A stretch of 64,000 nt of DNA from Lichenibacterium minor (GCF_004137685.1 NZ_QYBB01000022.1:23916-87915); one strand, 5' to 3'. Counted from the first letter of the stretch, positions 27,201 through 35,534 are shown. Numbers and translations: made by a program. The notes: generated by a model not told the origin, from the letters alone.

Positions 27201-27208
27201 CGGGCTGA
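24203..27208 (+). CDS. sucA: 2-oxoglutarate dehydrogenase E1 component
   Basis: 1001 residues, full E1o length. N-terminal E2-docking segment (ASYLEQLQARYETDPGSVDP), thiamine-diphosphate region with GMAHRGRLNVL and later IIVFHVNGDDPEA-type metal site (seen as FHVNGDDPEAV), and the transketolase-like pyrimidine and C-terminal domains (GYEGQGPEHSSARLERFLQ). Decarboxylates 2-oxoglutarate and passes the succinyl group to SucB. ATG 24203 begins the conserved MSQRDD start; the frame is open 35 codons further up without conservation. Confidence 0.97.
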   Translation: MSQRDDEALLGSSFLSGANASYLEQLQARYETDPGSVDPEWRRFFDGLDDRGADAAKSVEGASWKRPNWPPLANGEMTAVLDGNWGAAEPILANKIKARAEAKAPDAKPAPVETKPAAAPQPAAISDEDLRRATRDSLRALMMIRAFRMRGHLHANLDPLGLEPEREKEEITPEAYGFTAADYDRPIFIDNVLGLETATVREMLDILRRTYCSTIGFEFMHVSDPDEKAWMQLRIEGPDKSISFTREGKRAILQKLVEAEGFEKFLDVRYTGTKRFGLDGGEAMIPALEQIIKRGGALGVQEIVLGMAHRGRLNVLSQVMGKPHRAIFNEFKGGSASPQEVEGSGDVKYHLGASSDREFDGNKVHLSLTANPSHLEIVDPVVLGKVRAKQDQLNDQVEREKVMPLLLHGDAAFAGQGVIAECFGLSGLKGHKTGGSIHFIINNQIGFTTYPRYSRSSPYPSDVAKMIEAPIFHVNGDDPEAVTFAAKVAVEFRQRFHKPVVIDMFCYRRFGHNEGDEPGFTQPLMYKTIRGHRSTLELYAEKLVAEGTVTAEEVEAQKAEFRAKLDAEFEAGASYKPNKADWLDGRWSHLKPAGTQEDELRGRTGVEMAKLKEIGERITAVPEGFQVHRTIGRFLDNRRKMIETGEGLDWATGEALAFGSLLDEGKPVRLSGQDSERGTFTQRHSVLIDQETEARYVPLNNIRDGQANYEVINSMLSEVAVLGFEYGYSLSEPNALTMWEAQFGDFANGAQVVFDQFVSAGERKWLRLSGLVCLLPHGYEGQGPEHSSARLERFLQMCAEDNMQVANCTTPANYFHILRRQLKRDIRKPLILMTPKSLLRHKRAVSTLDEMAAGSTFHRVLRDDAERLAGGPKLVEDAKVRRVVLCTGKVYYDLFEEREKRGIDDVYLLRVEQLYPFPLKTLVGELSRFRNAEVVWCQEEPKNMGSWNFVDPYLEWVMDQAKMERKRPRYAGRPAAAATATGLMSKHLAQLKAFMDDAFAG

Positions 27209-27234
27209 TAGTCCGCGGGCGAGACAGGATCACA

Positions 27235-27260
27235 GGCCGCGCCCCGCCGGGAGCGCGGCC
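27235..27260 (+). repeat. Hairpin between sucA and sucB
   Basis: Perfect 8-bp arms GGCCGCGC and GCGCGGCC around a 10-base loop, 50 bp before the sucB start. No T-run. It completes the pattern that every gap in this operon carries an inverted repeat. Confidence 0.65.
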
Positions 27261-27313
27261 GTTCCACGAGATCAAGAGGCGCCACGGCGCCGCACAATCG
27301 GGGCAATGCTTCA

Positions 27314-28957
27314 ATGGCGACTGAGATTCGCGTTCCCACCCTCGGCGAATCGGTCAGCGAGGCCACGATCGGCCGCTGGTTCAAGAAGGCGGGCGACACC
27401 GTCAAGGCCGACGAGCCCGTGTGCGAGCTCGAGACCGACAAGGTCACCCTGGAAGTCAACGCCCCCGCGGGCGGCGTGCTGAGCGAGATCACCGTCAAGG
27501 ACGGCGAAACCGTGACGCCCGGCGCCATCCTGGGGCAGATCTCGGCCGCCGGCGCGGCGCCCGCCGCCAAGCCGGCCCCCAAGGCCGAGCAGGCCAAGGC
27601 AGAGCAGCCCAAGGCAGAAGCCGCCAAGCCGGGTCCCGCGGCCTCGGCGGTCCAGGGCATCGAGACCGGCGCCGGCTACGGCAACCACTCCGATCCGGCT
27701 CCGGCCTCCGCCGGCGGGGCCCCGTCCGAGGCCGGCCGAGGCGGCACCGACATCAAGGTCCCGACGCTGGGCGAGTCCGTCAGCGAAGCCACGGTCGCCA
27801 AGTGGTTCAAGAAGCCGGGCGACGCCGTGAAGGCCGACGAGCCGCTGTGCGAGCTCGAAACCGACAAGGTGACGCTGGAAGTCAACGCCCCCACGGCCGG
27901 CGTGCTCGCCGCCATCGGCGTCGAGGCCGGCGCCACCGTCACCCCCGGCGCCGTGCTGGGCCAGATCTCGGCCAGCGGGAGCGGCGCCGCGCCCGCCGCG
28001 GCGGCACCCGCCCCCGCCTCGAACGGCGCCGCGAAGCCGGGCCCGACCTCCATGCCTCCCGCCCCTTCGGCGGCCAAGATGGCGGCCGAGCGCGGCGTCG
28101 ACCTCGCCTCCGTGGACGGCTCGGGCAAGCGTGGCCAGGTGCTGAAGGGCGACGTGATCGCCGCCTCGGCCGCGGCGCCCGCCCCCGCGGCGCCCCGCCA
28201 GGCCCCCGCGCCCACCCCGGCCGCGGCGCCTCGCCAAGCCCCGCCGCAGGCGGATGCCGCGCGCGAGGAGCGCGTGCGCATGACCAAGCTGCGCCAAACC
28301 ATCGCGCGCCGCTTGAAGGATGCGCAGAACACCGCCGCCATGCTGACCACCTTCAACGAGGTGGACATGTCGGGCGTGATGGCGCTTCGGGCCAAGTACA
28401 AGGACGTCTTCGAGAAGAAGCACGGCGCCAAGCTCGGCTTCATGGGCCTGTTCGTGAAGGCCGTCGTGGGCGCGCTGAAGGAGCTGCCGGCCATCAACGC
28501 CGAGATCGACGGCACCGACCTCGTCTACAAGAACTTCTACCACATCGGCATCGCGGTCGGCACCGAGAAGGGCCTCGTCGTGCCGGTGGTGCGGAACGCC
28601 GACGAGCTCAGCCTGTCCGACATCGAGAAGACCATCGCGGGCTACGGCAAGAAGGCGCGCGACGGCCAGCTCAAGATGGAGGACATGCAGGGCGGCACGT
28701 TCACCATCACCAACGGCGGCATCTACGGTTCGCTGATGTCGACGCCGATCCTCAACGCCCCGCAGTCGGGCATCCTCGGCATGCACAAGATCCAGGATCG
28801 GCCGATCGTGGTCGGCGGCAAGGTGGAGGTGCGCCCGATGATGTACCTCGCCCTGTCCTACGACCACCGCATCGTCGACGGCCGCGAAGCCGTGACCTTC
28901 CTGGTCCGCGTCAAGGACGCCCTGGAAGACCCGACCCGGCTCATGCTCGACGTTTGA
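27314..28957 (+). CDS. sucB: 2-oxoglutarate dehydrogenase E2 with two lipoyl domains
   Basis: 547 residues, well above the usual 400-430. Two lipoyl domains occur in tandem (about 3-76 and 146-220), each with the lipoylation site ETDKVTLEV (K43 and K185), joined by Ala/Pro/Lys linkers; then an E3/E1-binding domain (about 250-290) and the catalytic core with SYDHRIVDG (His near 519). Takes the succinyl group from E1 and makes succinyl-CoA. The two repeats differ at many synonymous positions, so the duplication is not very recent. A terminator-like hairpin follows. Confidence 0.96.
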   Translation: MATEIRVPTLGESVSEATIGRWFKKAGDTVKADEPVCELETDKVTLEVNAPAGGVLSEITVKDGETVTPGAILGQISAAGAAPAAKPAPKAEQAKAEQPKAEAAKPGPAASAVQGIETGAGYGNHSDPAPASAGGAPSEAGRGGTDIKVPTLGESVSEATVAKWFKKPGDAVKADEPLCELETDKVTLEVNAPTAGVLAAIGVEAGATVTPGAVLGQISASGSGAAPAAAAPAPASNGAAKPGPTSMPPAPSAAKMAAERGVDLASVDGSGKRGQVLKGDVIAASAAAPAPAAPRQAPAPTPAAAPRQAPPQADAAREERVRMTKLRQTIARRLKDAQNTAAMLTTFNEVDMSGVMALRAKYKDVFEKKHGAKLGFMGLFVKAVVGALKELPAINAEIDGTDLVYKNFYHIGIAVGTEKGLVVPVVRNADELSLSDIEKTIAGYGKKARDGQLKMEDMQGGTFTITNGGIYGSLMSTPILNAPQSGILGMHKIQDRPIVVGGKVEVRPMMYLALSYDHRIVDGREAVTFLVRVKDALEDPTRLMLDV

Positions 28958-28977
28958 CCGACCCTTCGACGTCGAAG

Positions 28978-29024
28978 CGGAACGGGGGCGTCGCGCATCG
29001 TGCGCGGCGCCCTTTTCCGTTCCG
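28978..29024 (+). terminator. Terminator-like hairpin after sucB
   Basis: Long stem: CGGAACGG with CCGTTCCG outside, then GGGCG with CGCCC, then CGCGC with GCGCG inside; TTTT follows the inner stem at 29013-29016. Probably ends the mdh-sucCDAB transcript before the binding-protein gene. Confidence 0.7.
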
Positions 29025-29136
29025 GACGGGGCGGCGCGCCGCCCTGCGGGCGAGCCCGGCCCGCGTTCATCCGATCCGCGCCGGGCGGCGCGGGACTTGC
29101 GTCAGGGGGCGGCGGGCAGCCGGGAAAGGACAGCTC

Positions 29137-30729
29137 ATGGACGATCCGGTTTCCCCCGCCCGCCGGCCCGCCGCGGCGCGCCCGTCGCGGCGCGAGGTCC
29201 TGGGCCGCGGCTTGGCGCTCGGCGCCGGCGCGGCCCTGCCCGGGCTGCTCCCCTGCCCCGCGGCCGCCCAAGCCGAGCCGGTGGGCGGGGGCACGCTGAG
29301 GCTCGGGCTGGCCGGCGGCTCCACCACCGACAGCTTCGACCCCCGGGCCTGGGACGATTCGGTGATGATCGACGCGGGCTTCGCGGTCTACAACAACCTC
29401 GTCGAGAATAGCGCGGACAACCGCGCCGTCCCCGAGCTGGCGAGCGGCTGGGAATCGAGCGACGGGGCCAGGGTGTGGATCCTGACGCTCCGCAAGGGCG
29501 TGCACTTCCGGTCCGGCAAGGAGTTCGACGCCGACGACGCCGTGTATTCGTTGAACCTGCATCGCGGCGCGTCGAACTCGGGCGCGGCCGGGCTGATGAA
29601 GCCCGTCACCGAGGTGAGGCGGATCGACCGTTCCACGGTGCGGGTGACGCTGGCGTCGGGCAACGCCGACTTCCCCCTCGTCCTCACCGACTACCACCTC
29701 AAGATGGTGCCGTTCGGCTTCACCGATTGGGCGCGGCCGGACGGCACCGGCGCCTTCGCGCTCGACGCCTTCGAGCCCGGCGTGCGGGTGGCGCTGAAGA
29801 AGGAAGGCCCCTACTGGAAGCCGGATCGCGGCCACCTCGACGCCGTCGAGATCACGGTCATCAACGACACCAGCGCGCGCATGAACGCGCTGATCACGGG
29901 CCAGGTCGACGCCATCAACCGCGCCGACACCAAGACGGTCACCCGCATCGAGAAGAGCCCGACGCTGGAGATCGTCCGCGCTGCGGGCGGCTGGTATCCC
30001 GTGATGGCGATGAACGGCGACCGGCCACCCTACGACGACCTCGATCTCCGCCGGGCGATGAAATACGCGGTCGACCGCGAGCAGATGATCAAGGTGCTGT
30101 TCTCGGGCTACGGTTCCCTCGGCAACGACAACCCGATCCCGCGCAGCGACCCCTATTGGAACGGACAGCTCGACCAGCTCCGGTACGATCCCGACAGGGC
30201 CCGCTTCCATTTCAGGAAGGCCGGCATCGCGGACCCGAAGATCGTGCTGCAGACGTCGGACGGCGTGTTCGGCGGCTCCACCGAGATGGCGGCGCTGATG
30301 CAGGGCTCGGCCGCGCGATGCGACATCCCGATCGCGGTGAAACAGGAGCCCGCCGACGGATACTTCTCCAACGTGTGGCTGAAGGGCCCCTTCGTGGTCA
30401 GCTACTGGGGCGGTCGCCCGTCGGCCACCCAAACGCTGGACGTCGCCTACCAGAGCGGCGCGCCCTGGAACGAGTCCCGCTGGAACAGCCCGAGCTTCGA
30501 CCGGCTGCTCGCCCTCGCCCAGGCCGAGGTCGACGACGGCAGGCGCCGCCAATACATCTGGGACATGCAGGCCATGCTGACGGCGGACAGCGGCACGCTG
30601 ATCCCCTGCTTCCGCGACTGGCTCGACGCCCACAACCGGAAGGTCGGCGGCCACACGCCCCATTCCGGCTTCGACATGGACAACGGCCGCATCTGCGAGA
30701 AAGCCTGGATCAAGGCGGAGAAGGGGTGA
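29137..30729 (+). CDS. Tat-exported ABC transporter substrate-binding protein (family 5, DppA/OppA-like)
   Basis: 530 residues. N-terminus has a twin-arginine motif (SRREVLGRGLALGAG, about 19-33) before the hydrophobic core and an Ala-x-Ala-like cleavage area. The rest follows the peptide/nickel-binding SBP_bac_5 plan: FDPRAWDDSVM, LASGWESSDGARVWILTLR, KGVHFRSGKEFDADDAVYS, and LRRAMKYAVDREQM. Likely binds a peptide or other solute in the periplasm, but no permease or ATPase genes are adjacent. Starts 180 bp after sucB, behind a terminator-like hairpin, so it is probably its own unit. Confidence 0.9.
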   Translation: MDDPVSPARRPAAARPSRREVLGRGLALGAGAALPGLLPCPAAAQAEPVGGGTLRLGLAGGSTTDSFDPRAWDDSVMIDAGFAVYNNLVENSADNRAVPELASGWESSDGARVWILTLRKGVHFRSGKEFDADDAVYSLNLHRGASNSGAAGLMKPVTEVRRIDRSTVRVTLASGNADFPLVLTDYHLKMVPFGFTDWARPDGTGAFALDAFEPGVRVALKKEGPYWKPDRGHLDAVEITVINDTSARMNALITGQVDAINRADTKTVTRIEKSPTLEIVRAAGGWYPVMAMNGDRPPYDDLDLRRAMKYAVDREQMIKVLFSGYGSLGNDNPIPRSDPYWNGQLDQLRYDPDRARFHFRKAGIADPKIVLQTSDGVFGGSTEMAALMQGSAARCDIPIAVKQEPADGYFSNVWLKGPFVVSYWGGRPSATQTLDVAYQSGAPWNESRWNSPSFDRLLALAQAEVDDGRRRQYIWDMQAMLTADSGTLIPCFRDWLDAHNRKVGGHTPHSGFDMDNGRICEKAWIKAEKG

Positions 30730-30756
30730 CGCCGGCGCCGATGCCGGGTCATGCCG

Positions 30757-31167
30757 TCAGAGCGACAGGGCGCGCAGCGGGCTCGAACGCCCGCCCGGGA
30801 GCTCGAACAGGAAGGGCGGAGCCGCCGGCCCGACGAGGGCTTCGACGTCCGGCCACCGCCGCAGCAGCAGCGACGCCTGCGCGTCGACCTCGAGGGCCTG
30901 GAAGGCACCCGCCAAGAGGATGCCCCCCAGGCCGGCCTGCCGGAACGCGAAACGTCGGATGGGGACGCGCTGCAAGCGGAGATCCCCCGTGACGAGCGTC
31001 CAGGCCAGGCCCGTGCCGCGCAGGTGCTCGATCCAGGCGATGTCGGACGGGTGTCGCCCGCACGGCAGGTCCCCGACGTGGACCGCTCGACCGCCCGATG
31101 GCGACAGGTGCCCATCGAGGGTCGCGGCGAGCCGCGGCGGCGTGCCGTGATCGAAGACGACGTTCAA
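30757..31167 (-). CDS. PIN-like toxin (VapC45-like)
   Basis: 136 residues from a TTG start (NVVFDHGTPPRLAATL), the pattern of PIN-like proteins with an early Asp and a C-terminal half resembling VTGDLRLQRVPI. The TTG overlaps the stop of the upstream antitoxin-like gene (TTGA). Sizes (227 and 136 residues) and order match the Mycobacterium tuberculosis VapB45-VapC45 pair as I remember it (239 and 138). Predicted ribonuclease toxin; the activity and pairing are inference. Confidence 0.65.
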   Translation of the reverse strand: MNVVFDHGTPPRLAATLDGHLSPSGGRAVHVGDLPCGRHPSDIAWIEHLRGTGLAWTLVTGDLRLQRVPIRRFAFRQAGLGGILLAGAFQALEVDAQASLLLRRWPDVEALVGPAAPPFLFELPGGRSSPLRALSL

Positions 31168-31847
31168 GCGGCCTTCCGCTCGTCCATGACGCCCTGGAAG
31201 GCCAGGGCCCGTGCGACGGCGCGCGGCGGCACGTTCCAGGCCCGGGCCGCGCCCTCGACGGATCGTTCGGCGCGGACCGCCCGCACCAGGGCGTCGACCG
31301 GGATGGACGTTTCGGCCTCGATCGGTCGACCGAAGGACCGTGCGGGATCCACCAGCACCCACCGCGACCGGCCGAGGGGCCACCAGAGCGCGGGGCGTCC
31401 CGTGTCGTCGAGGTCGACGTGCCGGAGGCTCCGCTCGACCACGTCGCGGAAGGCGTATTGCCGGCTGAACAGGTCGATCAGCGCGGCCTCGCCGTCGTGC
31501 TTCGCCACCTGCAGGAAGATCGAGCGTCCGTCCGTCCGGAACGCCCGCGTCGACAGGGGATGGTCCTCGCCGACGGCGTCGCGGGCGAGCACGATGGCTT
31601 GGCGGAGGCGGAAGGGCGGGAGCCCCTGGGCGATGAACGACGCTGCCACGCGGACCTCCATCAGGTCGCGGAAGCCGAGGCCGATGTCGCCGTCGAGAAC
31701 GATCTGCGGCCGCCACAGCGGCTCGTGACGCTTGCCGTTGGCGACATGCCCGCGCAGCCAGCGCGCGATCTTGCCGGGCGCGACCCCGAGGAGGAGCCCG
31801 GCCTCCCCCGGCGTGTAGAGGCCCATCCCGATCAGGCTCGCGTCCAT
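31164..31847 (-). CDS. Antitoxin-like protein (VapB45-like, HTH plus DUF433-like)
   Basis: 227 residues. N-terminal helix-turn-helix of the MerR/excisionase kind (LYTPGEAGLLLGVAPGKIARW), a middle region, and a C-terminal helical part typical of DUF433-containing antitoxins (SIPVDALVRAVRAERSVEGA). GGAGGAG lies upstream of the ATG at 31847. Directly precedes, and overlaps, the PIN-like gene, the usual antitoxin-toxin order. Likely binds the toxin and represses its own promoter. Confidence 0.65.
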   Translation of the reverse strand: MDASLIGMGLYTPGEAGLLLGVAPGKIARWLRGHVANGKRHEPLWRPQIVLDGDIGLGFRDLMEVRVAASFIAQGLPPFRLRQAIVLARDAVGEDHPLSTRAFRTDGRSIFLQVAKHDGEAALIDLFSRQYAFRDVVERSLRHVDLDDTGRPALWWPLGRSRWVLVDPARSFGRPIEAETSIPVDALVRAVRAERSVEGAARAWNVPPRAVARALAFQGVMDERKAA

Positions 31848-31919
31848 CCGGGCACCGCTCCTCCGCACCGCCTCAGTGATGGGGCGGGCGCCGGGGGGCG
31901 GTCAAGCGGGGCGGTGCCG

Positions 31920-32936
31920 TCAAGGCGACGCCGGCACCACCATCACGCCCGCCGGCCAGGGCTGGTTCGGCCCTGGGGGCAGCTTCAGGTCGGAACCGTC
32001 GCCGAGGTTCCTGGCCCAAAGCTCGGTGTAGGTGCCGGTCGCCGCGACGACGTGCCCGTACCATCCGTCGGGGAAGCCGAGCGGCGCCGCGGCCCGCGCC
32101 AGCGGTTCCGCCCCGGCGCCGGAGAAGCCGGAGCGCGGCGCGGAGCCCAGGACCAGGGCCTGCAGCACCCAACCCGCCATGGCGGTCCAGCGGCCGTCCT
32201 CAATGCCGGTCGCGAGGTAGACGGGGTCGAGCGCCAGCGGGGCGTCGAGGAGGCGGCTCTTCAGCCCGTGCACGCCGCCGTCCTGCCGGACCTCGGCGAG
32301 AAAGGTGGCGTCGCCCGCCACGGCGGTGCAGCGGCCGACGTTGTAGGCGTCGCGCAGCTCGACGTCCTCGCCGAAGCCGAGCCGCTTCACGGCGACGCGG
32401 TCGCGCTCGAGCGCGCCTTCGAGCGCGCGCTGGGCCCCCGTGCCGATCATGAAGCAGACCGACGCCCCCGCGAGGTCGGCGACGGAGCGCACCGACGACG
32501 CTTCCGGCACCATGACGGACTCGGTCTCGACGAAGGCCGGCGCCCCGAGGGCGACGCGGTCGGCGAGCCGCTCGGACGCGAGCGTGCCGCCCGTCAGGAA
32601 CAGCACGTCGAGCCTGCCGTCGCGGGCCGCGGCGAAGTCCGCGACCGAGTCGATCACCGTGAAGGTGGACCTGCCCCCCGGCCCCAGCACCGCGACCGCG
32701 ACCGCGCGGCACAGGTCGACCGCGAGGCCGTGCGCGGAGGCTTTGTTCGGGCCGGCTCCGGGCTCGCCGGCCTCGGCGAAGCCCGGCCGCTCCTCGGCGC
32801 CGCAGGACACCGCGCCCGACGCCCTCACCCGGTCGAGCACGGGGCCGGCCGCGGCGGGGAACACCACGGCCGCCGACAGCACGGCGGCGGAGGCCAGGAG
32901 GCCGGCCCGCCCGAGCGGCCGCACCCTCGGCCTCAC
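31920..32936 (-). CDS. Amino-acid-type ABC substrate-binding protein (SBP_bac_3)
   Basis: 338 residues, with an N-terminal signal peptide (Arg-rich start, hydrophobic core, AAAGPV cleavage region). The body follows polar amino-acid binding proteins: VLDRVRASGAVSCG opening, GLAVDLCRAVAVAVLG, DVLFLTGG, and a C-terminal YTELWARNLGDGS. The GTG start overlaps the stop of the phosphoesterase gene (GTGA), so the two are co-transcribed. No permease or ATPase genes follow, so it is either an orphan solute-binding protein or has been recruited for another role. Confidence 0.8.
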   Translation of the reverse strand: MRPRVRPLGRAGLLASAAVLSAAVVFPAAAGPVLDRVRASGAVSCGAEERPGFAEAGEPGAGPNKASAHGLAVDLCRAVAVAVLGPGGRSTFTVIDSVADFAAARDGRLDVLFLTGGTLASERLADRVALGAPAFVETESVMVPEASSVRSVADLAGASVCFMIGTGAQRALEGALERDRVAVKRLGFGEDVELRDAYNVGRCTAVAGDATFLAEVRQDGGVHGLKSRLLDAPLALDPVYLATGIEDGRWTAMAGWVLQALVLGSAPRSGFSGAGAEPLARAAAPLGFPDGWYGHVVAATGTYTELWARNLGDGSDLKLPPGPNQPWPAGVMVVPASP

Positions 32937-34999
32937 CTGTTGTAGGCCGGGAAGGTGATCGGCAGCGTGTTGAACCCGTCCGGCACGGAGGACGAGATCC
33001 CCTGGCGCCTGTCTTCCGGCACGACGCCGATCGCCTGGCAGCCCTTGCCGTCGTAATGCGGCAGGTGGTTCACCACGGCGTCAGGGATGGTGGCGTAGGA
33101 GCCCGGCAGCGGCGGCAGCTCGCCCGTCAGGCGCTTGGGCTCGAAGGCGGACAGGAGGTCGTCGGTTTCGGGCGTGTTGATGTCGCGCGGGCCGAGGTGG
33201 TGCTGCACGAAGCCGTTCGGCCCGTTGAACTTGGCGTCCTCGCCGGCGATCAGCGCAGCGGCCTCGTCGGGCAGCGACGCCAGCGGCGGTAGGTCGTAGA
33301 TGGCGTTCAGCGTTTCGATCACGGCGTTGTGGTCGCCCTCCGCGCGCGACACCGCATGGGCGCGGGCGTAGGGCGACACCACGATCATCGGCACGCGGAT
33401 GCCGCGCGCCAGCGGCAGCCCGTCGGGCCCGTAGCTGAGGATGCGGGGGGCGACGTGGTCGAAGAACCCGTCCGATTCGTCGTAGGTGACGATGATGGCG
33501 GACTGGTTCCAGATGGCCGGGTCGGCCGCGACCGCGTTGATCACCCGCGCCGCCATGCCTTCCGAGATCTGGCGGTCGGAATAGCCGGGATGGTCGTCGT
33601 CGCCCCGCTTGTTGGACGCGATCGTGGCCCGCTCCATCGGGGTGAGACCGGCGGGGTTCGGGTAGTTCGAGTTCTGGATCGGCGGGCTTTCGCCCGAGAT
33701 CGCCGAGAAGCCGCCGCGGATGTAGAACACCCCGCCGTCCATCGGCAGCTTGCCGCCTTTCATGTCGGAGAAGAAGTCGCCCAGGCCCTTCATGTTCTTG
33801 TTCATGTCGGGGTTGTTGGCGAGGTAGCCGAAGTATTGCGGGCCCTGGTGGTGGCTGACGTAGCTGTCGTGGGTGGTGTCGCCCGCGGGGTCGGTCGGCT
33901 CGTGGTCGTAGCCCTCCTGGTACCAGCGCCAGGACACGGGCGCGCCGCCGCGCGACGCGATGAAGGGGATGTCCTTCTGGATGTCGGGCAGGTCGAAGTC
34001 GGGGTTGTAGTCGTTCGAGGTCACGCGCGCGGCGTTGCGGCCCGCCATGGTGAGCGGCACGGTCGCGTAGGTCTGGTTCGCGGCGATGTTGGAGTTCTTG
34101 TAGCCGTCGCGCGGGCCGGCGGGCTGGCGCCCGGCCGCCGTCGTGTCGAACTGCGAGCCGTAGAAGGGCTGCGGGTCGTTGACCAGCGGCACGCCCTGGG
34201 TCGTGCCCTTGTTCTCGCCGTTCGCGTAAGCCTTGCCCTCGCTGCCGTGCTTCACCCACTGCGTTTCGCCCGCCTGGCCGGCGATCATCGCGATGGCGTT
34301 GGGGGTCGAGGGCGTGTCCTCGGTGGCGAAGATGTTGTCGAAGATCGTGAAGCGGTTGGCGTAGTTCCAGAAGAACGGGATCGTGTCGCAGTCCATGTAG
34401 GACATCACGAGGTCGGCGTAGTCCTTCGCCATGCTGGCGCTCCTGGCGCCGCCGGAGGCGACGAAGCGGCCGTATTCCGTCGCCGCGAAGCCGTCCATCT
34501 TCGCGACCCCGTCGGGGCCGACGTCGATCTTCTTGGCGAGGCCCTTGTGGCTGTGGTCGACGCTGTCGGTGAAGGTCGCGTTCTGCTCGGGCCCGATGCG
34601 GAACGGCCGGGCGGTGCGGTCCTGGCCCTGCCAGTCCTTGTAGCGCTGCACGAAGCCGGGGGTGGCTTCGGCGGAGCGGGGCTTCGTGCCGTCCGAGTAC
34701 AGCCCGTCCACACCCGGCAGCGTGCCGTATTCGTTGTCGAAGGAATGGTTCTCGTTGAACACCACGAAGACGTAGCGCACCTTCTTTCGCAGCGCCGCCA
34801 CGAGGTCGTCGCGCGACATGGTCGAGCTCGCGGGGTCGACCACGTAGGGCTTCACGGCGTCGGACGGGTCGGGCTGGAGGTGGACCAGCGTCGACGGCGA
34901 AGGGGCGGGCTGCGCCGCGGGAGCGGTCTGGGCGGACGCGACGCCCGGCATGGCTCCGACGATGGAGGCCGCGAGCACGGACCGCACGACGAATCTCAT
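32933..34999 (-). CDS. Secreted phosphoesterase (phospholipase C/acid phosphatase family)
   Basis: 688 residues, signal peptide about 1-23 (ASAQ cleavage), then the PF04185-type fold: VVFNENHSFDNEYGTLPG near residue 80 with the catalytic Asn/His region, TPSTPNAIAMIAGQ, and the metal-binding end IVTYDESDGFFDHV. Family members hydrolyse phosphodiesters or phosphomonoesters outside the cytoplasm. First gene of a two-gene unit with the binding protein downstream; together they might harvest phosphate-containing compounds (inference). Confidence 0.88.
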   Translation of the reverse strand: MRFVVRSVLAASIVGAMPGVASAQTAPAAQPAPSPSTLVHLQPDPSDAVKPYVVDPASSTMSRDDLVAALRKKVRYVFVVFNENHSFDNEYGTLPGVDGLYSDGTKPRSAEATPGFVQRYKDWQGQDRTARPFRIGPEQNATFTDSVDHSHKGLAKKIDVGPDGVAKMDGFAATEYGRFVASGGARSASMAKDYADLVMSYMDCDTIPFFWNYANRFTIFDNIFATEDTPSTPNAIAMIAGQAGETQWVKHGSEGKAYANGENKGTTQGVPLVNDPQPFYGSQFDTTAAGRQPAGPRDGYKNSNIAANQTYATVPLTMAGRNAARVTSNDYNPDFDLPDIQKDIPFIASRGGAPVSWRWYQEGYDHEPTDPAGDTTHDSYVSHHQGPQYFGYLANNPDMNKNMKGLGDFFSDMKGGKLPMDGGVFYIRGGFSAISGESPPIQNSNYPNPAGLTPMERATIASNKRGDDDHPGYSDRQISEGMAARVINAVAADPAIWNQSAIIVTYDESDGFFDHVAPRILSYGPDGLPLARGIRVPMIVVSPYARAHAVSRAEGDHNAVIETLNAIYDLPPLASLPDEAAALIAGEDAKFNGPNGFVQHHLGPRDINTPETDDLLSAFEPKRLTGELPPLPGSYATIPDAVVNHLPHYDGKGCQAIGVVPEDRRQGISSSVPDGFNTLPITFPAYNR

Positions 35000-35131
35000 C
35001 CCGGCATCTCCCCGATGGTCAAGCGCCGCGATCCTAGCGCGCGGCGCGTGACGGTGCCATGACGGCTTCCGGGATCGAAGGGCCTCCGGCCCCCCGCGCG
35101 GGTCCGGGGCGCGCAGCCCCGTTTCGGCTCC

Positions 35132-35410
35132 TCAGTGCGGGCAGGCCTTGTCGAGCTCGGCGGCGAGGTCGAAGCCGGCGAACAGCGTGCCCGGCTTGAA
35201 CTTGAAGCTCGGCTTCAGCGCGATCGGGCCGGCGGCGGGCTGCAGCGTCATGGGCCGGACGGCGTTCCAGGAGCCGTCGGCGTTGCGGTGGAAGGCCGCG
35301 CAGGACATGTCGTAGACGTCCTTGGTGCCGTCCGCCGCCGGAGGGGCGGCCTGCGCGAAGGCGAGCGACGGGAGGGCGAGGAGGGCGGCGGCGAGGGTCA
35401 GGCTCTTCAT
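35132..35410 (-). CDS. Small secreted protein, unknown function
   Basis: 92 residues: a classical signal peptide (MKSLTLAAALLALPSLAFAQ), then about 70 residues with two cysteines (MSCAAFHR and DKACPH) that could form a disulphide. Not recognised as a family. Same strand as, and about 130 bp upstream of, the phosphoesterase gene; possibly co-regulated. Confidence 0.65.
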   Translation of the reverse strand: MKSLTLAAALLALPSLAFAQAAPPAADGTKDVYDMSCAAFHRNADGSWNAVRPMTLQPAAGPIALKPSFKFKPGTLFAGFDLAAELDKACPH

Positions 35411-35534
35411 GGGTGTGTCCGAATCGGGTTTCGCTGGCCCGCCTTATGGCGCGACTCGCGCGCGATTTCCACGGGTCGCCCGTCACGCGCGGGCCCTCGG
35501 CATCGAAGCTCCGCCCGGGGCGGAGCCGCACCCC

